Part shown: positions 19,770 through 31,871 of the stretch, one piece after another | Layout of the letters: every line of letters starts with the position of its first letter | Position numbering within the stretch: position 1 is the stretch's first letter | NCBI RefSeq assembly: GCF_024362695.1 | Contig: NW_026063254.1 | Span: 558,001 to 622,000 of the forward strand | Source of the DNA: Pectinophora gossypiella | Lineage: Eukaryota; Arthropoda; Insecta; Lepidoptera; Gelechiidae | Reading direction: 5' to 3' | Length of the DNA: 64,000 bases | Notes under the pieces: generated by a model | Seen by the model: the letters and a program-made list of their open reading frames with translations, nothing else | The model's database searches: none | Told to the model about the DNA's origin: nothing | Position numbers and translations under genes: made by a program

Positions 19770-21324
19770 ATGGTGAGACACGCCGGTAGACTTTCTCACT
19801 TTTACAACCAATGGTCCCTTCTAACTAAGGACCAAGTAATACTTTCATGGATAGCTGGATATGAAATCCCCTTATCTCGTCCTGTTGTACAATTTCATTT
19901 GCCCTCGAATGATAATTTTTCTAATGAGGATAGAATACAAATCACAAGATGTATTAACGATCTTTTAGAAACTGGTGCCATATCTGAATGTCAACCATGT
20001 AATGGACAATACTTATCGAATATTTTTCTAGTGCCGAAGCCAAACGGTAAACATAGATTCATTCTGAATTTAAAGAACTTTAATAATCATATTGATACAG
20101 AACATTTTAAACTCGAAGACTTACGCACAGCCCTCAAGCTAGTCTCAGAAAATTGTTATATGAGCACACTAGATCTTCAAGATGCGTATTTTTTGATAAG
20201 TGTTCATAAAAATTCAAGAAAATATCTCCGTTTCAAATTCTGCAACAGATTATACGAATTTAATGTCCTACCGTTTGGCCTCAGCACTGCACCGTTCGTC
20301 TTCACTAAAATAATGAAACCCGTCGTTAAATTACTAAGATCTTGTGGTCATCTCTCTACTATATATCTCGATGACATTCTTTTGATAGGGAATACACAGG
20401 AAATATGCCAAGATAACATACATACTACAAAACGATTGTTAACAGCGTTGGGTTTCATTATTAACGAAGAAAAAAGCAATTTAGTGCCAGATACTAAGTG
20501 TAAGTTTCTTGGATATATAATAGACTCACAAAAATTTCAGGTCACTTTACCCCCAGAAAAAATTCTTAAGATTAAAAAGCAATTAAACCACTTTAAACAC
20601 TTAAACCGTTGCAAAATCAGAGATTTTGCTAGCTTAGTAGGACTACTCGTTTCAGCATGTCCAGGTGTAGAATATGGCTGGCTCTATACGAAGGAATTCG
20701 AAAGGCTAAAATACCTTAACTTAAAGAACGACCCGGACAATTATGATAAATACATGAATTTACCACAATCTCTGATCCCCGAGTTCGAATGGTGGTGTCA
20801 TGCTATTAATAAACCGGCTAGTACTATTAAATTTGATGAATACGGACTGGAAATTTTTAGTGATGCTTCAACTACGGGGTGGGGAGCAGCGTGTGGTGAG
20901 GAGACTGCAAGCGGCGCCTGGTCCGTTGAAGAAAGATGTAGGCACATAAATTACTTGGAGATATTAGCAGCCTTTTTTGGTTTGAAGGTATTTGCCAGAA
21001 ACAAGTCGAATTGTCAAATACTACTTCGGGTAGATAACACCACTGCAATCTCCTACATAAATCGGATGGGCGGTGTGCAGTTTCCTCACCTTACGCGAGT
21101 TGCAAAGGACCTATGGCAATGGTGCGAGACTAGAAAGATTATAGTGTATGCATCGTATATTAGGTCGGCCGACAACTGCGTAGCGGATCTAGAATCGCGA
21201 CGTTCCCACCCAGACGTGGAATGGGAATTGAACGATTTTGCATTTCAGAAAATTGTCAATATATTCGGACAGCCAGATCTGGACCTGTTTGCCAGCCGAC
21301 TTAATAAAAAATGCAGAAACTATG
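19770..21324 (+). CDS. DIRS reverse transcriptase/RNase H, first part (interrupted)
   Basis: The frame is open upstream of the ATG at 19770 through the gag overlap, so translation may start earlier or by frameshift. RT motifs: VPKPNGKHRFILNLKNFN, STLDLQDAYFLISVH (motif A), LPFGLSTAPFVFTKIM, and the catalytic IYLDDILLIG. The RNase H domain follows, with Asp in FSDASTTGWGA, Glu in NYLEILAAF, Asp in RVDNTTAISY and the SADNCVADLESRR block. The DIRS-type C-terminal part begins at PDLDLFASRLNKKCRNY and is cut at 21324 by a LINE; the same frame resumes at 23237. The apparent ORF beyond 21324 is LINE sequence. Confidence 0.9.
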
Positions 21325-23232
21325 AAATCAGAAATCAGAATCAGAATCATTTATTCAACGTAATTATCATGGATAAACTTGTTGAAGGTCAATGTAACAT
21401 TTTTGAATTTACGTCATTTCGCAAGGTGTTATGGCTGAGGAGAAGAAATGACAAGAAACTGCAACAGCAACACATCTTTTAAAACCAATGAGGATACATT
21501 ACAAGTTATTTAATAACTAGAGGAACACATTCAATACCAGACATTTTTATCATTTAGGTAGTCATTAATCTTATAATAGGCTTTTTTACATAAAGTAAGC
21601 TTCACGTGAGCTTTAAATTTATTTTCTGACAAATTTAAAATATTATCTGGTATTTTATTGTAAAAACGTATACATAACCCCAAAAAAGATGAATTTAATT
21701 TACTTAATCTAGAATTTTGAATAGCAATTTTATGTTTATTTCTTGTATTGTAAGTATGCCTTTCACAGTTTCTCGGAAGGAGAGATAAGTTTTTACGTAC
21801 ATACATAATGTTTTCATATATATATTGACTTGCGACCGTCAGTATATTTATTTCTTTAAACAGCTCCCTCAAAGAGTCCCGACAACGCAGCTTATAAATA
21901 GCGCGAACTGCTCTTTTTTGAATGATGAAAATAGTTTCTACATCAGCGGCTCGACCCCACAGCAAAATACCGTAAGACATTATGCTGTGGAAGTAGCTGA
22001 AGTATACAAGTCTAGCAGTGGGTACATCTGTGAGTTGTCGGATCCTTCTGACGGCATATGCTGCTGAACTTAGCTTGCCCGCTAGTGATACAATATGTGG
22101 GCCCCATTGAAGTTTTGAATCTACAGTAATTCCTAAGAAAACTGTGTGTTCAACAAAATCTAGTTTCTCGTCGTTAATTTTAATGTTATTATTTACTTTC
22201 TTTACGTTTGGTAGAACAAATTTAATACACTTCGTTTTCTTAGCATTTAGAACTAGGTTATTTACTGTAAACCAACTTAGAACCTGCGACACAGCGCTGT
22301 TTGCTTCGTCAAATTCCTCTAACTTTCTGTCGATTTTAAATATAAGAGAAGTGTCATCCGCGAACAGCACAATGTCAGCTTGGTTCTGTACTACATAAGG
22401 TAAATCATTTATGTACACTAAAAAAAGAAACGGACCCAAAATGGATCCTTGAGGAACTCCCATTTGAACATGAGAGCCCGAAGAAGTTGTACTATTGATT
22501 TGTACCTTTTGTATCCTACCACCTAGATATGAATTTAACAAACTGAGAGCTCCATTATTTAGTCCATAGTGCCTCAATTTCAAAAGCAAGGTCTCGTGAT
22601 CCACGCAGTCGAACGCCTTAGACAAGTCACAGAATACTCCTACGGCATTCTGCGACTTCTCCCAAGCATCGAAAATGTGTCGAACAAATGTCACACTCGC
22701 GTCTGTTGTAGACCGACCCTTAGTAAAACCAAACTGCTGGCTGTGGAGTAAGTTATTTAAATTAAAATGACATAGCAGTTGGTCGAGAATAATTTTCTCG
22801 AAAATTTTACTAAGTACTGGTAGAATAGAAACCGGTCTATAATTCGTGGGGTCTGATTTTGTGCCCGATTTAAAAAGAGGTATAACTTTACTGATTTTCA
22901 TTAAATTTGGAAAAGTGCTATTTTCAACACTCATATTAAAGATGTAAGCTAGATATGGTGCTAAGATATCAATAACAGAGCTCATCAATTTGACAGACAA
23001 TCCCCATAAATCTTTCGAGGTTTTAAGTTTCAGCTGTTTGAATACTTTAACAATACTACTCGGATCAACGCGTTTAAAATCAAATAATTCAGTGCAAGCA
23101 GTAACATTACTTTTTAATAATATATCAGCTTGAACAGGAGAGGACCTGAGAGATTCTGTAGTTTTTACAGGGATGTTCGTGAAGAATTTATCAAAAACTT
23201 CAGCTACATCTTTATCTTGTTTTACTAACCCA
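21325..23232 (-). mobile_element. CR1-type LINE W, 5'-truncated, in DIRS pol, TATG duplication
   Basis: TATG at 21321-21324 and 23233-23236 fits a 4-bp target duplication; its removal rejoins the DIRS frame. The 3' end on the minus strand carries a short tail of GATTCT-like units (CTGATTCTGATTTCTGATTT). The 5' end is truncated inside the region before the RT domain. Confidence 0.85.
21531..23232 (-). CDS. LINE W reverse transcriptase
   Basis: The frame is open for about 566 codons of real LINE sequence; residues encoded above 23232 are antisense DIRS and do not belong to it. It begins in the linker before RT, then has FNMSVENSTFPNLMKISKVI, NYRPVSILPVLSKIFEK, FTKGRSTTDA, GVFCDLSKAFDCVDH (motif A), MGVPQGSILGPFLFLVYIND, and catalytic LFADDTSLIF. 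The C-terminus ends NDYLNDKNVWY. No stop or frameshift is seen. CR1/jockey-group LINE by motif; endonuclease is missing by 5' truncation. Confidence 0.9.
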
Positions 23233-23236
23233 TATG

Positions 23237-23556
23237 TATCTTGGTTTAAAGACCCTGACGCAATTGCAATAAATGCGTTCACCTTATCTTGGTCTAAATT
23301 TTACTTCTACGCTTTTCCGCCATTTACGATGATTTTGAAGACCTTGAGAAAAATTATAAGAGATAAAGCCACTGGCATAGTGGTCGTCCCACTTTGGCCC
23401 ACGCAACCGTGGTATCCCTTATTCAGCAGGCTACTCACATTAAAACCATTGCTATTCGAACCTAGAAGCGACTTAATTCTCTCTCATTCCAGCGAACGCG
23501 ACGTCCATCGACAGCTTACCTTGGCTGCCGGGATCTTGTCCGCGAATCGCTACTGA
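23237..23556 (+). CDS. DIRS pol, C-terminal part after the LINE insertion
   Basis: The frame resumes at the base after the target duplication with VSWFKDPDAIAINAFTLSWS, then FYAFPPFTMILKTL and VVVPLWPTQPWYPLF, a block typical of the C-terminus of DIRS polymerases, and stops after ILSANRY. It overlaps the upstream extension of the recombinase frame (RDLVRESLLRRNVPP). Confidence 0.85.
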
Positions 23557-23588
23557 GAAGAAATGTACCGCCACAGGCCATTAATATA

Positions 23589-24511
23589 ATGCTGTCCTCA
23601 TTATCGGATAATTCAATTAAGCAGTACGATACGTATTTGAAAAAGTGGCATCTTTTTTGTAATTCTAATGATAATTGTGTGTTTGAACTTTCAGTTCCAA
23701 AAATTATAAGTTTTCTCACCCAGCTTTTCGAAAACGGAGCCCAATATAATACAATTAACAGCTGTAAATCTGCTTTATCCCTAATTTTTGGGCCTCAGTT
23801 ATGTAACGACGATCGTATTAAGCGATTTCTGAAAGGTGTTTTCAGATTACGCCCACCATTACCGAAGTATAATCAGACCTGGAACACTTCAACCGTGCTA
23901 GATCATTTGTCTTCTTGGTACCCGAACGAGGACTTGAGTTTGGACCAAATCTCAAAAAAAATGACAACTCTTCTTGCTCTTGTTACTGCTCACAGAGCAC
24001 AAACACTAACAAAATTCTTATTAATAATATTGAGTTTCAGCCAGATAAAGTAATTATTAAAATTCCGAGTCTCATAAAGACTTCCCGGGCAGGTGCAGCA
24101 CAACCGATACTTTCACTACCCTACTTCAATGAAAAACCGCAAATTTGTCCTGTTAAGACACTATCTGCATACTTAGATAAAACCAAGTTATTACGGGATA
24201 ATCAGCAGCCTCTTTTCATTGGCCTAAAGAAACCTCATAAATCAGTGACTTCTCAAACGATAAGTCGCTGGATTCGATTGACTTTAGGAGAATGTGGCAT
24301 AGATACCACGATATTTACAGCACATAGTACGAGGCATGCTTCAACTTCCAAAGCACATAGCCTCGGGGTAAGCTTGGACTTGATAAGAAAGACAGCAGGT
24401 TGGAGTGGCTCCTCTAGCGTATTTGGAAAATTTTATAATAAGTATATTCCGAGTAATAATGAATCATCTTTCGCTAGAAGTATTATGTCAAATAGTCTTG
24501 TTAACGATTGA
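23589..24511 (+). pseudogene. DIRS tyrosine recombinase with one frameshift
   Basis: It catalyses insertion of circular cDNA in DIRS elements. The frame is open upstream of the ATG at 23589, overlapping pol. The N-terminal SAM-like core-binding domain (SDNSIKQYDTYLKKWHLFC) is followed by the catalytic domain. The first catalytic Arg is in TAHRAQTL, the H-x-x-R box in AHSTRHAST, the Trp in TAGWSG, and the nucleophile Tyr in the FYNKY region. Near 24008-24015 an A-run is one base short, so the frame shifts; the rest is read in the frame ending at 24511. All catalytic residues survive on either side. Confidence 0.85.
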
Positions 24512-24587
24512 TTGTTTATCCAAAAATATTTTTGTTAAACACATGTAAATTCTATACTTTTCGTTCAATAGTTTATCGATTTATTCA

Positions 24588-24618
24588 TCCATACTAATAT
24601 TATAAATGCGAAAGTAAC

Positions 24619-24655
<37 letters not shown>

Positions 24656-27171
24656 TACTCTTTCACGCCTAAACGGCTCAACGGATTTTGATGAAATTTG
24701 GTATGGTGATAGATGATAACCTAGAAATGGTCATAGGCTATAAATAATCACGCCATCGTTCTTAGGGGGTAGGCAGTTGGCAGATAACTAAATTGATTTA
24801 GTGATTTGTAGTCGTTTTTGTTGGGACTTTTGCTCTTTCACGTCTAAACGGCTGAACGGATTTTAATGAAATTTAGTAAGGTAATAGTTGGTTATCTAAA
24901 AACGGTTGTACGATCAAATTGATCACGTCATCGTACTTAGGGGGTAGGAAGTAGGCAGAAAACTGAATTGAGTTAGTGATTTTTTTATGGTTTTTGCTGG
25001 GAGTTTTGTCTATCATGCCTAAACGGCTCAACGGATTTTGATTAAATTTAGTTAGCTGATAGATAGTAATCTAGAAAAGGATATGGCCTATTAATATTTA
25101 TGCTATCGTACTTAAGGCGTAGGCAGTAGACAGAAAACTAGGTTAGTGATTTTTAATTGTTTGTTTTAAAAGTTTGCCTCATTCACGCCTTAACGTCTGA
25201 ACGGAATTTTATAAGACTTGGTTAATTTAAAGATAGGATCTTAGGCACGGACAAAGGCTACTTTTTATGGCGGGAAAATACCTCATTCCCGCGGAAATCT
25301 AGATTTCGTGATCGTGTCAAGAAGCGCATGACGCCATAGCTACTGGAATGATTTCGATGTTTTTTTTTAAACTGAGTGACCTCAAGTTAGTATTTGATCA
25401 CTTTTCTAACTTAGAGGGTAGGTAGGCGCCATAATTTAGGGAATTTATGATAAAATTTTGATGCAACTGTCTTTATTAAACAGTTATATCTCATTCCTAC
25501 AGGAACCTACACATAGCTATAGCTAGCTATCTATTAACATTAAAACTCTTTCTAGAATCACATTACGCCAATTAATTGATCTGATTTGTATAAGTTTTTT
25601 TATTCAACTGACTGTTACATTACATACAGATAAAATCTAATTACTTACACCACATAATTAATATAGTACTACATGACTAGCTACGCTTTAAACTTGAGGA
25701 GGTAATTCGATAGACATTTATACGAACTTTAAGCCCAGTAATCAATCATAGTAATAAGGTAATACTCATTTTAGACAAAGAAACGGATAGGTAATCAGTT
25801 CGTCAACGAAATTCAACGACACGAGGGAAAATAATCCTTACTAATAATCCTTACTAATTATAAATGCGAAAGTAACTCTGTCTGTCTGTCTGTCTGTTAC
25901 GCTTTCCCGCTTAAACCTCTCAACCGATTTTGATTAAATTTGGCACAGACAATCTTTAGACCCTGAGAAAGAAAATAGGATACCTTTTATTGCGAAAAGA
26001 AGGGACGAAGAGATTGAAATAGGGGTTGAAAGTTTGTATGGGATATTTTAATTTTAAAATATAAATCCATGAAACTTTATATTTAAGCACTTGATAAAAA
26101 ATAATTAAACATTTGTTCTAGCGTTGCTGAAATTTCGACCAGTGAGGGGGTGAAATGAGGGTTGAAAGTTTGTATTGGAGTTCGTCATTTTTGGGGATAA
26201 AACCACGAAACTTTATATTTAGGAACTTGATAAGAAATAAAAAAACAATTTGTTAAAGCGTTTTTGAAAATTCGATCTTTGAGGGGATGAAATAGGTGTT
26301 GAAATTTTTTATGAGGTTCGTCATTTTTCAAGATAAAAATATTAAATTTTGTGTTTAGGCACTAAATAACAAACAAAAAATCGTTTGTTCAAGCATTTTG
26401 AAATTTTTACCAGTATGGGGGTGAAATACGGGTTGAATGTTTGTATGGGTATTCGTCATTTTTGAAGATAAAACCATGAAACTTGGTACGTAGGTCTCTT
26501 AGGATGTGCAGAGTTTTTCAACAAACGGATTTTCCGAAATTCGAACGGAACGGAACGGATTCGGAACGGGAACTACGAAGCCAAACTTTTTGTATACAAA
26601 ATATTAACCACTGAACTTAGGAACATGATATTTAGTAGTTTTGGGTGTATCAAGTTAAAAAAAATTGGCTTTTGTAGATAAAGTTCCTTTTAACGAATAC
26701 TCTGCATCGCCGCCACTGCCGTCGGTCGTCGTTCGTCGTCGCGCACATTCGCCGAAGTGTGGCGGCAGTCAACGGCGCTGTCTTGTGGTGGGGGAGCGCA
26801 CGTGGTGTATACGTGGCCTGCTCGCGAGTGTCGAGTCCAAACAATTTCTACATTTTAACAAATAATAACAAAATAGCAAACGTTGTGTACAAAAAAGTTT
26901 TAAATTAGGTCATTTTAAAATATTTTTGTACACAACGTGACGCTGACCCCTGTAAGTGTCTTGGACATAAGGGACCGATAAATATTCCTAGGTAATTTCT
27001 GCCACTCAATGGAATACATAGGTACTTTATAACGACTGTAAACAGATATTTTTTATTTTTTTTTAAATATACCTACTTACTCTCTTTTAATCACATGCTA
27101 TACCGTTCCTTTTATATAATCCTTAATATTCAAATTAAAAGTACGCAGACGAAGTCGCGGGTACCAGCTAG
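24588..27171 (+). mobile_element. A+C composite Helitron, complete, nested in DIRS
   Basis: It begins TCCATACTAATATTATAAAT after A 24587 and ends hairpin plus CCAGCTAG before T 27172. The internal C start near 25835 is doubled (two TCCTTACTAAT copies), and it has a deletion shared with the copies at 40698-43281 and 49764-52347 but not with the others, defining a subfamily. Flanking DIRS sequence is uninterrupted when it is removed. Confidence 0.9.
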
Positions 27172-27262
27172 TTACATTCATAAATGTAAACTTGTTGTGA
27201 TTACTCCAACATATTGTATGTTTTATTTACTTTAATATTTCACTACCTATTTCTCTAAAGAT

Positions 27263-27383
27263 CTACAAGTGTCAATTCTAATCTAGAAGACGAAGCAATG
27301 AAGATAATTGATGATTAAACGAACTTACCTTACGTGAAGTTCTATCATAATTATCTGAGTTGCTTCGTCGAATAGATTAGAAT
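27263..27383 (+). repeat. DIRS internal complementary region
   Basis: The first half (CTACAAGTGTCAATTCTAAT to GAAGATAATT) is the reverse complement of the outer left terminus (from about 17712); the second half (GATGATTAAACGAACTTACC onward to AATAGATTAGAAT) is the reverse complement of the outer right terminus (27573-27657). This is the circle-junction template used in DIRS replication. Confidence 0.9.
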
Positions 27384-27449
27384 CCCACCCTCCTCGTCTT
27401 GATTTACCCCCCAGACGTGAAATATCATAATGATAGACCTCTGAACTAA

Positions 27450-27593
27450 ATGACGAGTGACAGGTGCGATCGGAACGAGATAATATACTTATACCCTCTT
27501 TTTATTTTTATTTTATGATTTTTTTTTTTCTCTCAAAACTCAGTGCTGACTGGCGACATGGTATGTGGTACTACAAGTGTCAATTCTAATCTA
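27450..27593 (-). repeat. DIRS right inverted terminal repeat
   Basis: This is the reverse complement of 17733-17878 with few differences; the outer sequence to 27657 is specific to the right end and is copied in the internal complementary region. Confidence 0.85.
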
Positions 27594-27742
27594 TTCGACG
27601 AAGCAACTCAGATAATTATGATAGAACTTCACGTAAGGTAAGTTCGTTTAATCATTAATTATGTGGTGTAAGTAATTAGATTTTATCTGTATGTAATGTA
27701 ACAGTCAGTTGAATAAAGAAACTTATACAAATCAGATCAATT

Positions 27743-30658
27743 CTGTACCGTCGGTGAAAAGTAATACAACTCGAGTTGTATCACTTTTGAGTTATTAGCA
27801 CACACTTCATGTTCAAAAAATTCTCTTTCTTTCTGTCTAATTCTCGTAACTGTAGCTATTATAAATACGGAGATAATTTTTGTGTTTAGTGATATAAGTA
27901 CTGTTTGTGAAGGATTAATGCTGTTATAACACGTGTTACATAATTCATCTTAACTTGCATTAAAGTGAAATGAAGATTTTCACTAAATATTTTGGTGTAA
28001 GTAAATGCAACTCAACATATATTAAAATACACGCAATCCTTGAATTCTCACAGTCCGTGTTTAATGATATAATTTTAGTTGTAACATCAAACACCAAATT
28101 TATTTTTTCGTGAAAAGTAATATAAATTAATATATATCAAAATATTTCAGAAAATACGATCTTAGATATCAATAACGTGTCGTGTATAATGATACATACA
28201 AGTTCGATTCCATGCGCCACCAGTGTGTATCCTAGGGTGACCTCCGCATAAACCTGTCTATGGGAAGACATTTTGTCTAGAGCCACAGCAAACCATATCT
28301 GATCCGCATTGCGAATGGGTATAGGTTAAGTTAGTACTTCAGACCAAACCGTGTTTTTTCTCTTTCTGCTATAACCACCTTGTAGTACTTAATTACAGTA
28401 CCTCAATAAGTTGTGGGCCCTGATCATGGCGTCGTTATCACCATGGCAGGGTTAGTCAAGAGGTATTTGAGATTTGTCATAACTGTCGCTAGTCTCCTTC
28501 CCTTAGCTCGAAGCATAGCTGTTTTACATAGTTTTCTTGATTACATGCAGGTTAAGAGGTGGCAGATTGAACGCTGCCTTCATTGCTAAGGAAGTTGTAG
28601 ACGTGAAATAATGGCTCCAAATATTATCGAGCTCCAATTAATATGCAAGCCATTCAATACACGCTGGTTAGATCTTTTATGCAAGCGCCGGTAGTGGTAT
28701 TTTTGAACCTACACAGCCGTAGATCTCGGCATCGGCAGCATCGGGATCTGCCACATCTTCTCAAGAGAAGATTACCAGTTTCTCAAACACGTTGAATGGT
28801 GTAAATTTGTCGAGCTTCCTCATTTTTATAAAGGGAATAACTGCTCTGAACTCTTGAGCACCACCAGTAATATTTGTTTTCTGTATTTTGATTACATAAG
28901 AGAGAATTACGCGCAGGACTGTGAAAAATGGAAAGAGGAAGGGGAGGCCTTTGCCCAGCAGTGGGATCTTGTAGGATAGATTAGATTAGAATAATTAATT
29001 GGCAACACCACGGGCACAACCCCTTAATTAAACCAGGTCACAAAGTTTGTAAAAATCTCACGAGGTATTTGAGCTTCTGAAAGGAGTTAGTTGGCTTACA
29101 TAGTCAATAAAAGCACGCATAATGGACCACTTGTGTTTATGCGGAAAACTGAGCCCATTAAAATAACATTACATATGGGACATTCGAGTATTCATTGAGT
29201 CAAGTCAGGGGCCTATGGCGGCTCAGTTATAACCCTGACACCAGGGTTGATGGGGTTGGTAATTCACCTCACAATCCACACTATAGAAGAAGAAGAAGAT
29301 GGGACATTTGCCCATACATGTTGTGCCGACCCCACCTAGAGTGAGATAAGGGCAGGAGGATGATGATGATATAGTGGGAAGTTTGCCCACTTCACAATAG
29401 TGGTCCATACGCGAGGATACGCGGAAAGTCCCCCACGTGTGCTTACGTGTAGAGTTTTGCGGAAACGAGCTCATTTAGCTTAACCATAACAGACCATGGT
29501 CCATGGTGGTCATGGTCATGGTCTGAGGATAGCTCTATGTAACCTATAGGTTTGGACGTGAACCAATGATCTTCATTTTCACTACCTATTCTCATCGTCA
29601 ACATTGATTCGACTCCGTTTATCGTTCTGTCAATGTTGCGGGCTACCATTAGACCGGGAATTTTGATAATTCGAAATATCGAATTTTACTTTAGGGGATT
29701 TTGATTGTGGAATAAGTTGTGATCTTTTAAATAGTTTCAGCAAGAAAGAAGTAACACTTACCGGTTTGTGTGATTTTGGTTTAAAAGTACGTCGGTACAT
29801 CACCTTTATCTCCAGGCCATACTGCCAGGCTAACGCGAAACATTCCTAATGACCAGTCTTAATATGATTCCTCTTACCTTCATTTGTTAGGGGTGGAAAT
29901 ATTATCATAATTGAATTTGTAAGATTTTGACTGCAAAAATGAACCAAAAGTGGTTTTGATTAGGGGCGTAGTGTAGTGGACAAAATGTGTTTGTAGTGGG
30001 CAGCAGTGGTGGTTTTGACCGGTTATTTATGAGTTTTGAGAGTAAAATCATAACAAAAATATCTTATTATCGCCACCTTACACTATATATACGTGTACCA
30101 TCTTTATATGTATTTATTATTAGAAATTCGTAAAAACATGTATCATTTTACACAATAAAACCGAAAAAATAAGTCATGTTAAACCACTTGACACAAATTC
30201 GTTATAGTTTATCGTTTGTGTCAATTGATATAAGTTACGTTTCTTTACTTTTTAAAGAAAATAAATAGAATTTTGCCTTTCTACAACATTATGAAATAAA
30301 CTTTCTTCCAAGACATTTTGTTTTTTGTAGAATAAGACTGTAAAATTAATAATTGAAATATGATATATCAACGATGACTTTTTTATAGTTATGTGTGTAA
30401 AAAGGTATAAGTAGACTTGTATCAATTTACACAATATAAAAGTTGGTGTCAACTGATACATGTAATTTATTTTGATCCTCTAGCATTTCTGTTTAGGTTC
30501 TAAATATAACTAAATATTAGAAAAGAAACCTTCCATCTTCCATCTTACTTCTGTTCCATTATTCCTTATAAGTCGAGAGCTAGAATATTTTTAACTTTAA
30601 ACTCGATTTTCTCAAAACTTGAATTTTGGACTTGTATTACTTTTCATCGACGGTACAG
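27743..30658. mobile_element. 2.9-kb TIR element with CTGTACCGTCG ends, AATT duplication
   Basis: The left terminus CTGTACCGTCGGTGAAAAGT and right terminus CTTTTCATCGACGGTACAG are inverted repeats of about 27 bp. AATT flanks both sides and its removal restores the Helitron sequence found in other copies. The interior is non-coding: short ORFs (29223-29474, 29443-29649, 30252-30461, all minus) lack motifs. Old repeat fragments lie at about 28925-28985 and 29186-29350. Subterminal zones have repeated GTATCA...TTTACACAATA and GTGTCAATTGATATAAG motifs. The superfamily is not determined. Confidence 0.75.
29186..29350 (+). repeat. SINE 3' fragment
   Basis: The block GTCAGGGGCC...GGCGGCTCA...CCCTGACACCAGGGTTGATG...GGTTGGTAATTCACCTCACA matches the 3' part of the repeat at 34455-34630 and ends in a GAA-rich tail. 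It is a lepidopteran SINE tail by resemblance. Confidence 0.65.
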
Positions 30659-31581
30659 AATTAATTGGCGTAATGTGATTCTAGAAAGAGTTTTAATGTT
30701 AATAGATAGCTAGCTATAGCTATGTGTAGGTTCCTGTAGGAATGAGATATAACTGTTTAATAAAGACAGTTGCATCAAAATTTTATCATAAATTCCCTAA
30801 ATTATGGCGCCTACCTACCCTCTAAGTTAGAAAAGTGATCAAATACTAACTTGAGGTCACTCAGTTTAAAAAAAAAACATCGAAATCATTCCAGTAGCTA
30901 TGGCGTCATGCGCTTCTTGACACGATCACGAAATCTAGATTTCCGCGGGAATGAGGTATTTTCCCGCCATAAAAAGTAGCCTGTGTCCGTGCCTAAGATC
31001 CTATCTTTAAATTAACCAAGTCTTATAAAATTCCGTTCAGACGTTAAGGCGTCAATGAGGCAAACTTTTAAAACAAACAATTAAAAATCACTAACCTAGT
31101 TTTCTGTCTACTGCCTACGCCTTAAGTACGATAGCATAAATATTAATAGGCCATATCCTTTTCTAGATTACTATCTATCAGCTAACTAAATTTCATCAAA
31201 ATCCGTTGAGCCGTTTAGGCATGATAGACAAAACTCCCAGCAAAAACCATAAAAAAATCACTAACTCAATTCAGTTTTCTGCCTACTTCCTACCCCCTAA
31301 GTACGATGACGTGATCAATTTGATCGTACAACCGTTTTTAGATAACCAACTATTACCTTACTAAATTTCATTAAAATCCGTTCAGCCGTTTAGACGTGAA
31401 AGAGCAAAAGTCCCAACAAAAACGACTACAAATCACTAAATCAATTTAGTTATCTGCCAACTGCCTACCCCCTAAGAACGATGGCGTGATTATTTATAGC
31501 CTATGACCATTTCTAGGTTATCATCTATCACCATACCAAATTTCATCAAAATCCGTTGAGCCGTTTAGCCGTGAAAGAGTA

Positions 31582-31614
<33 letters not shown>

Positions 31615-31645
31615 GTTACTTTCGCATTTATAATATTAGTATGGA

Positions 31646-31871
31646 TAGTATTGATGTCAACATATTTTTTGTCAGTGTCAATTCTGAGCACGGTTGCCTT
31701 TATTATTTGACCGAGATGACGCAACTTTCTCCTTAAAGGCCAAGCAGGGAGGAGTATAGAAGTGTATTCCTCATATCCAATTATTTTAACATCATAAAAC
31801 TCGCACAAAATCCATCCACGGGCGATAATTCTCACTTCCAACACACTACCAATTTCGAGAGTCTGCTGCAT
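31646..31871 (-). pseudogene. Small OB/S1-like (eIF2-alpha-like or Tudor-like) fragment, both ends cut
   Basis: An ATG at 31871 (or a GTG at 31919) opens a frame of about 75 residues to the Helitron at 31645; ORF residues beyond that are Helitron. The product has an alternating hydrophobic, beta-rich pattern (IGSVLEVRIIARGWILCEFY), then LRRKLRHLGQ, and ends KATVLRIDTDKKYVDIN, which resembles the end of the S1 (OB-fold) domain of eIF2-alpha. A Tudor-type domain is an alternative. The 5' side is cut by a LINE tail with GATA repeats. It could be a retrocopy fragment of a host gene or part of a viral gene; I cannot decide. Confidence 0.3.

Larger units (their letters stand above)
17712..27657 (+). 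mobile_element. DIRS retrotransposon, full structure with nested inserts
   Basis: In order: left terminal repeat (from about 17712), gag-like gene, overlapping RT/RNase H gene, overlapping tyrosine recombinase gene, internal complementary region (27263-27383) and inverted right terminal repeat (to about 27657). This is the diagnostic DIRS layout. There is no target duplication; the host Helitron continues directly on both sides around an AATTAT. Two later insertions are nested: a LINE at 21325-23232 and a Helitron at 24588-27171. Without them the element is about 5.45 kb, normal for DIRS. End positions are uncertain by about 4 bases because the ends share AATT with the target. Confidence 0.85.
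16188..31645 (-). mobile_element. A+C composite Helitron, minus strand, interrupted by DIRS and a TIR element
   Basis: The 3' terminus is at 16188 (CTAG then GGTACCCGCGACTTCGTCTG, plus-strand reading) and the 5' terminus at 31645 (ATTAGTATGGA before T). Own sequence is 16188-17711, 27658-27742 and 30659-31645; the internal C 5' start is at 17506. The two interruptions fall at positions where the intact copies near 42,200 and 51,290 are continuous. The left flank is a cut capsid gene and the right flank an unrelated cut reading frame, so the ends may come from two different insertions joined by recombination. Confidence 0.75.

Noticed and set aside
21825..22751. Plus-strand ORFs inside LINE W (and those at 47149-49152 inside LINE Y)
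   Set aside because: They are antisense shadows of intact reverse transcriptase frames.
29223..29649. Minus ORFs with His/Asp-rich and low-complexity sequence
   Set aside because: They cover SINE debris and simple repeats (GATGATGAT, CATGGTC) in the 2.9-kb TIR element.
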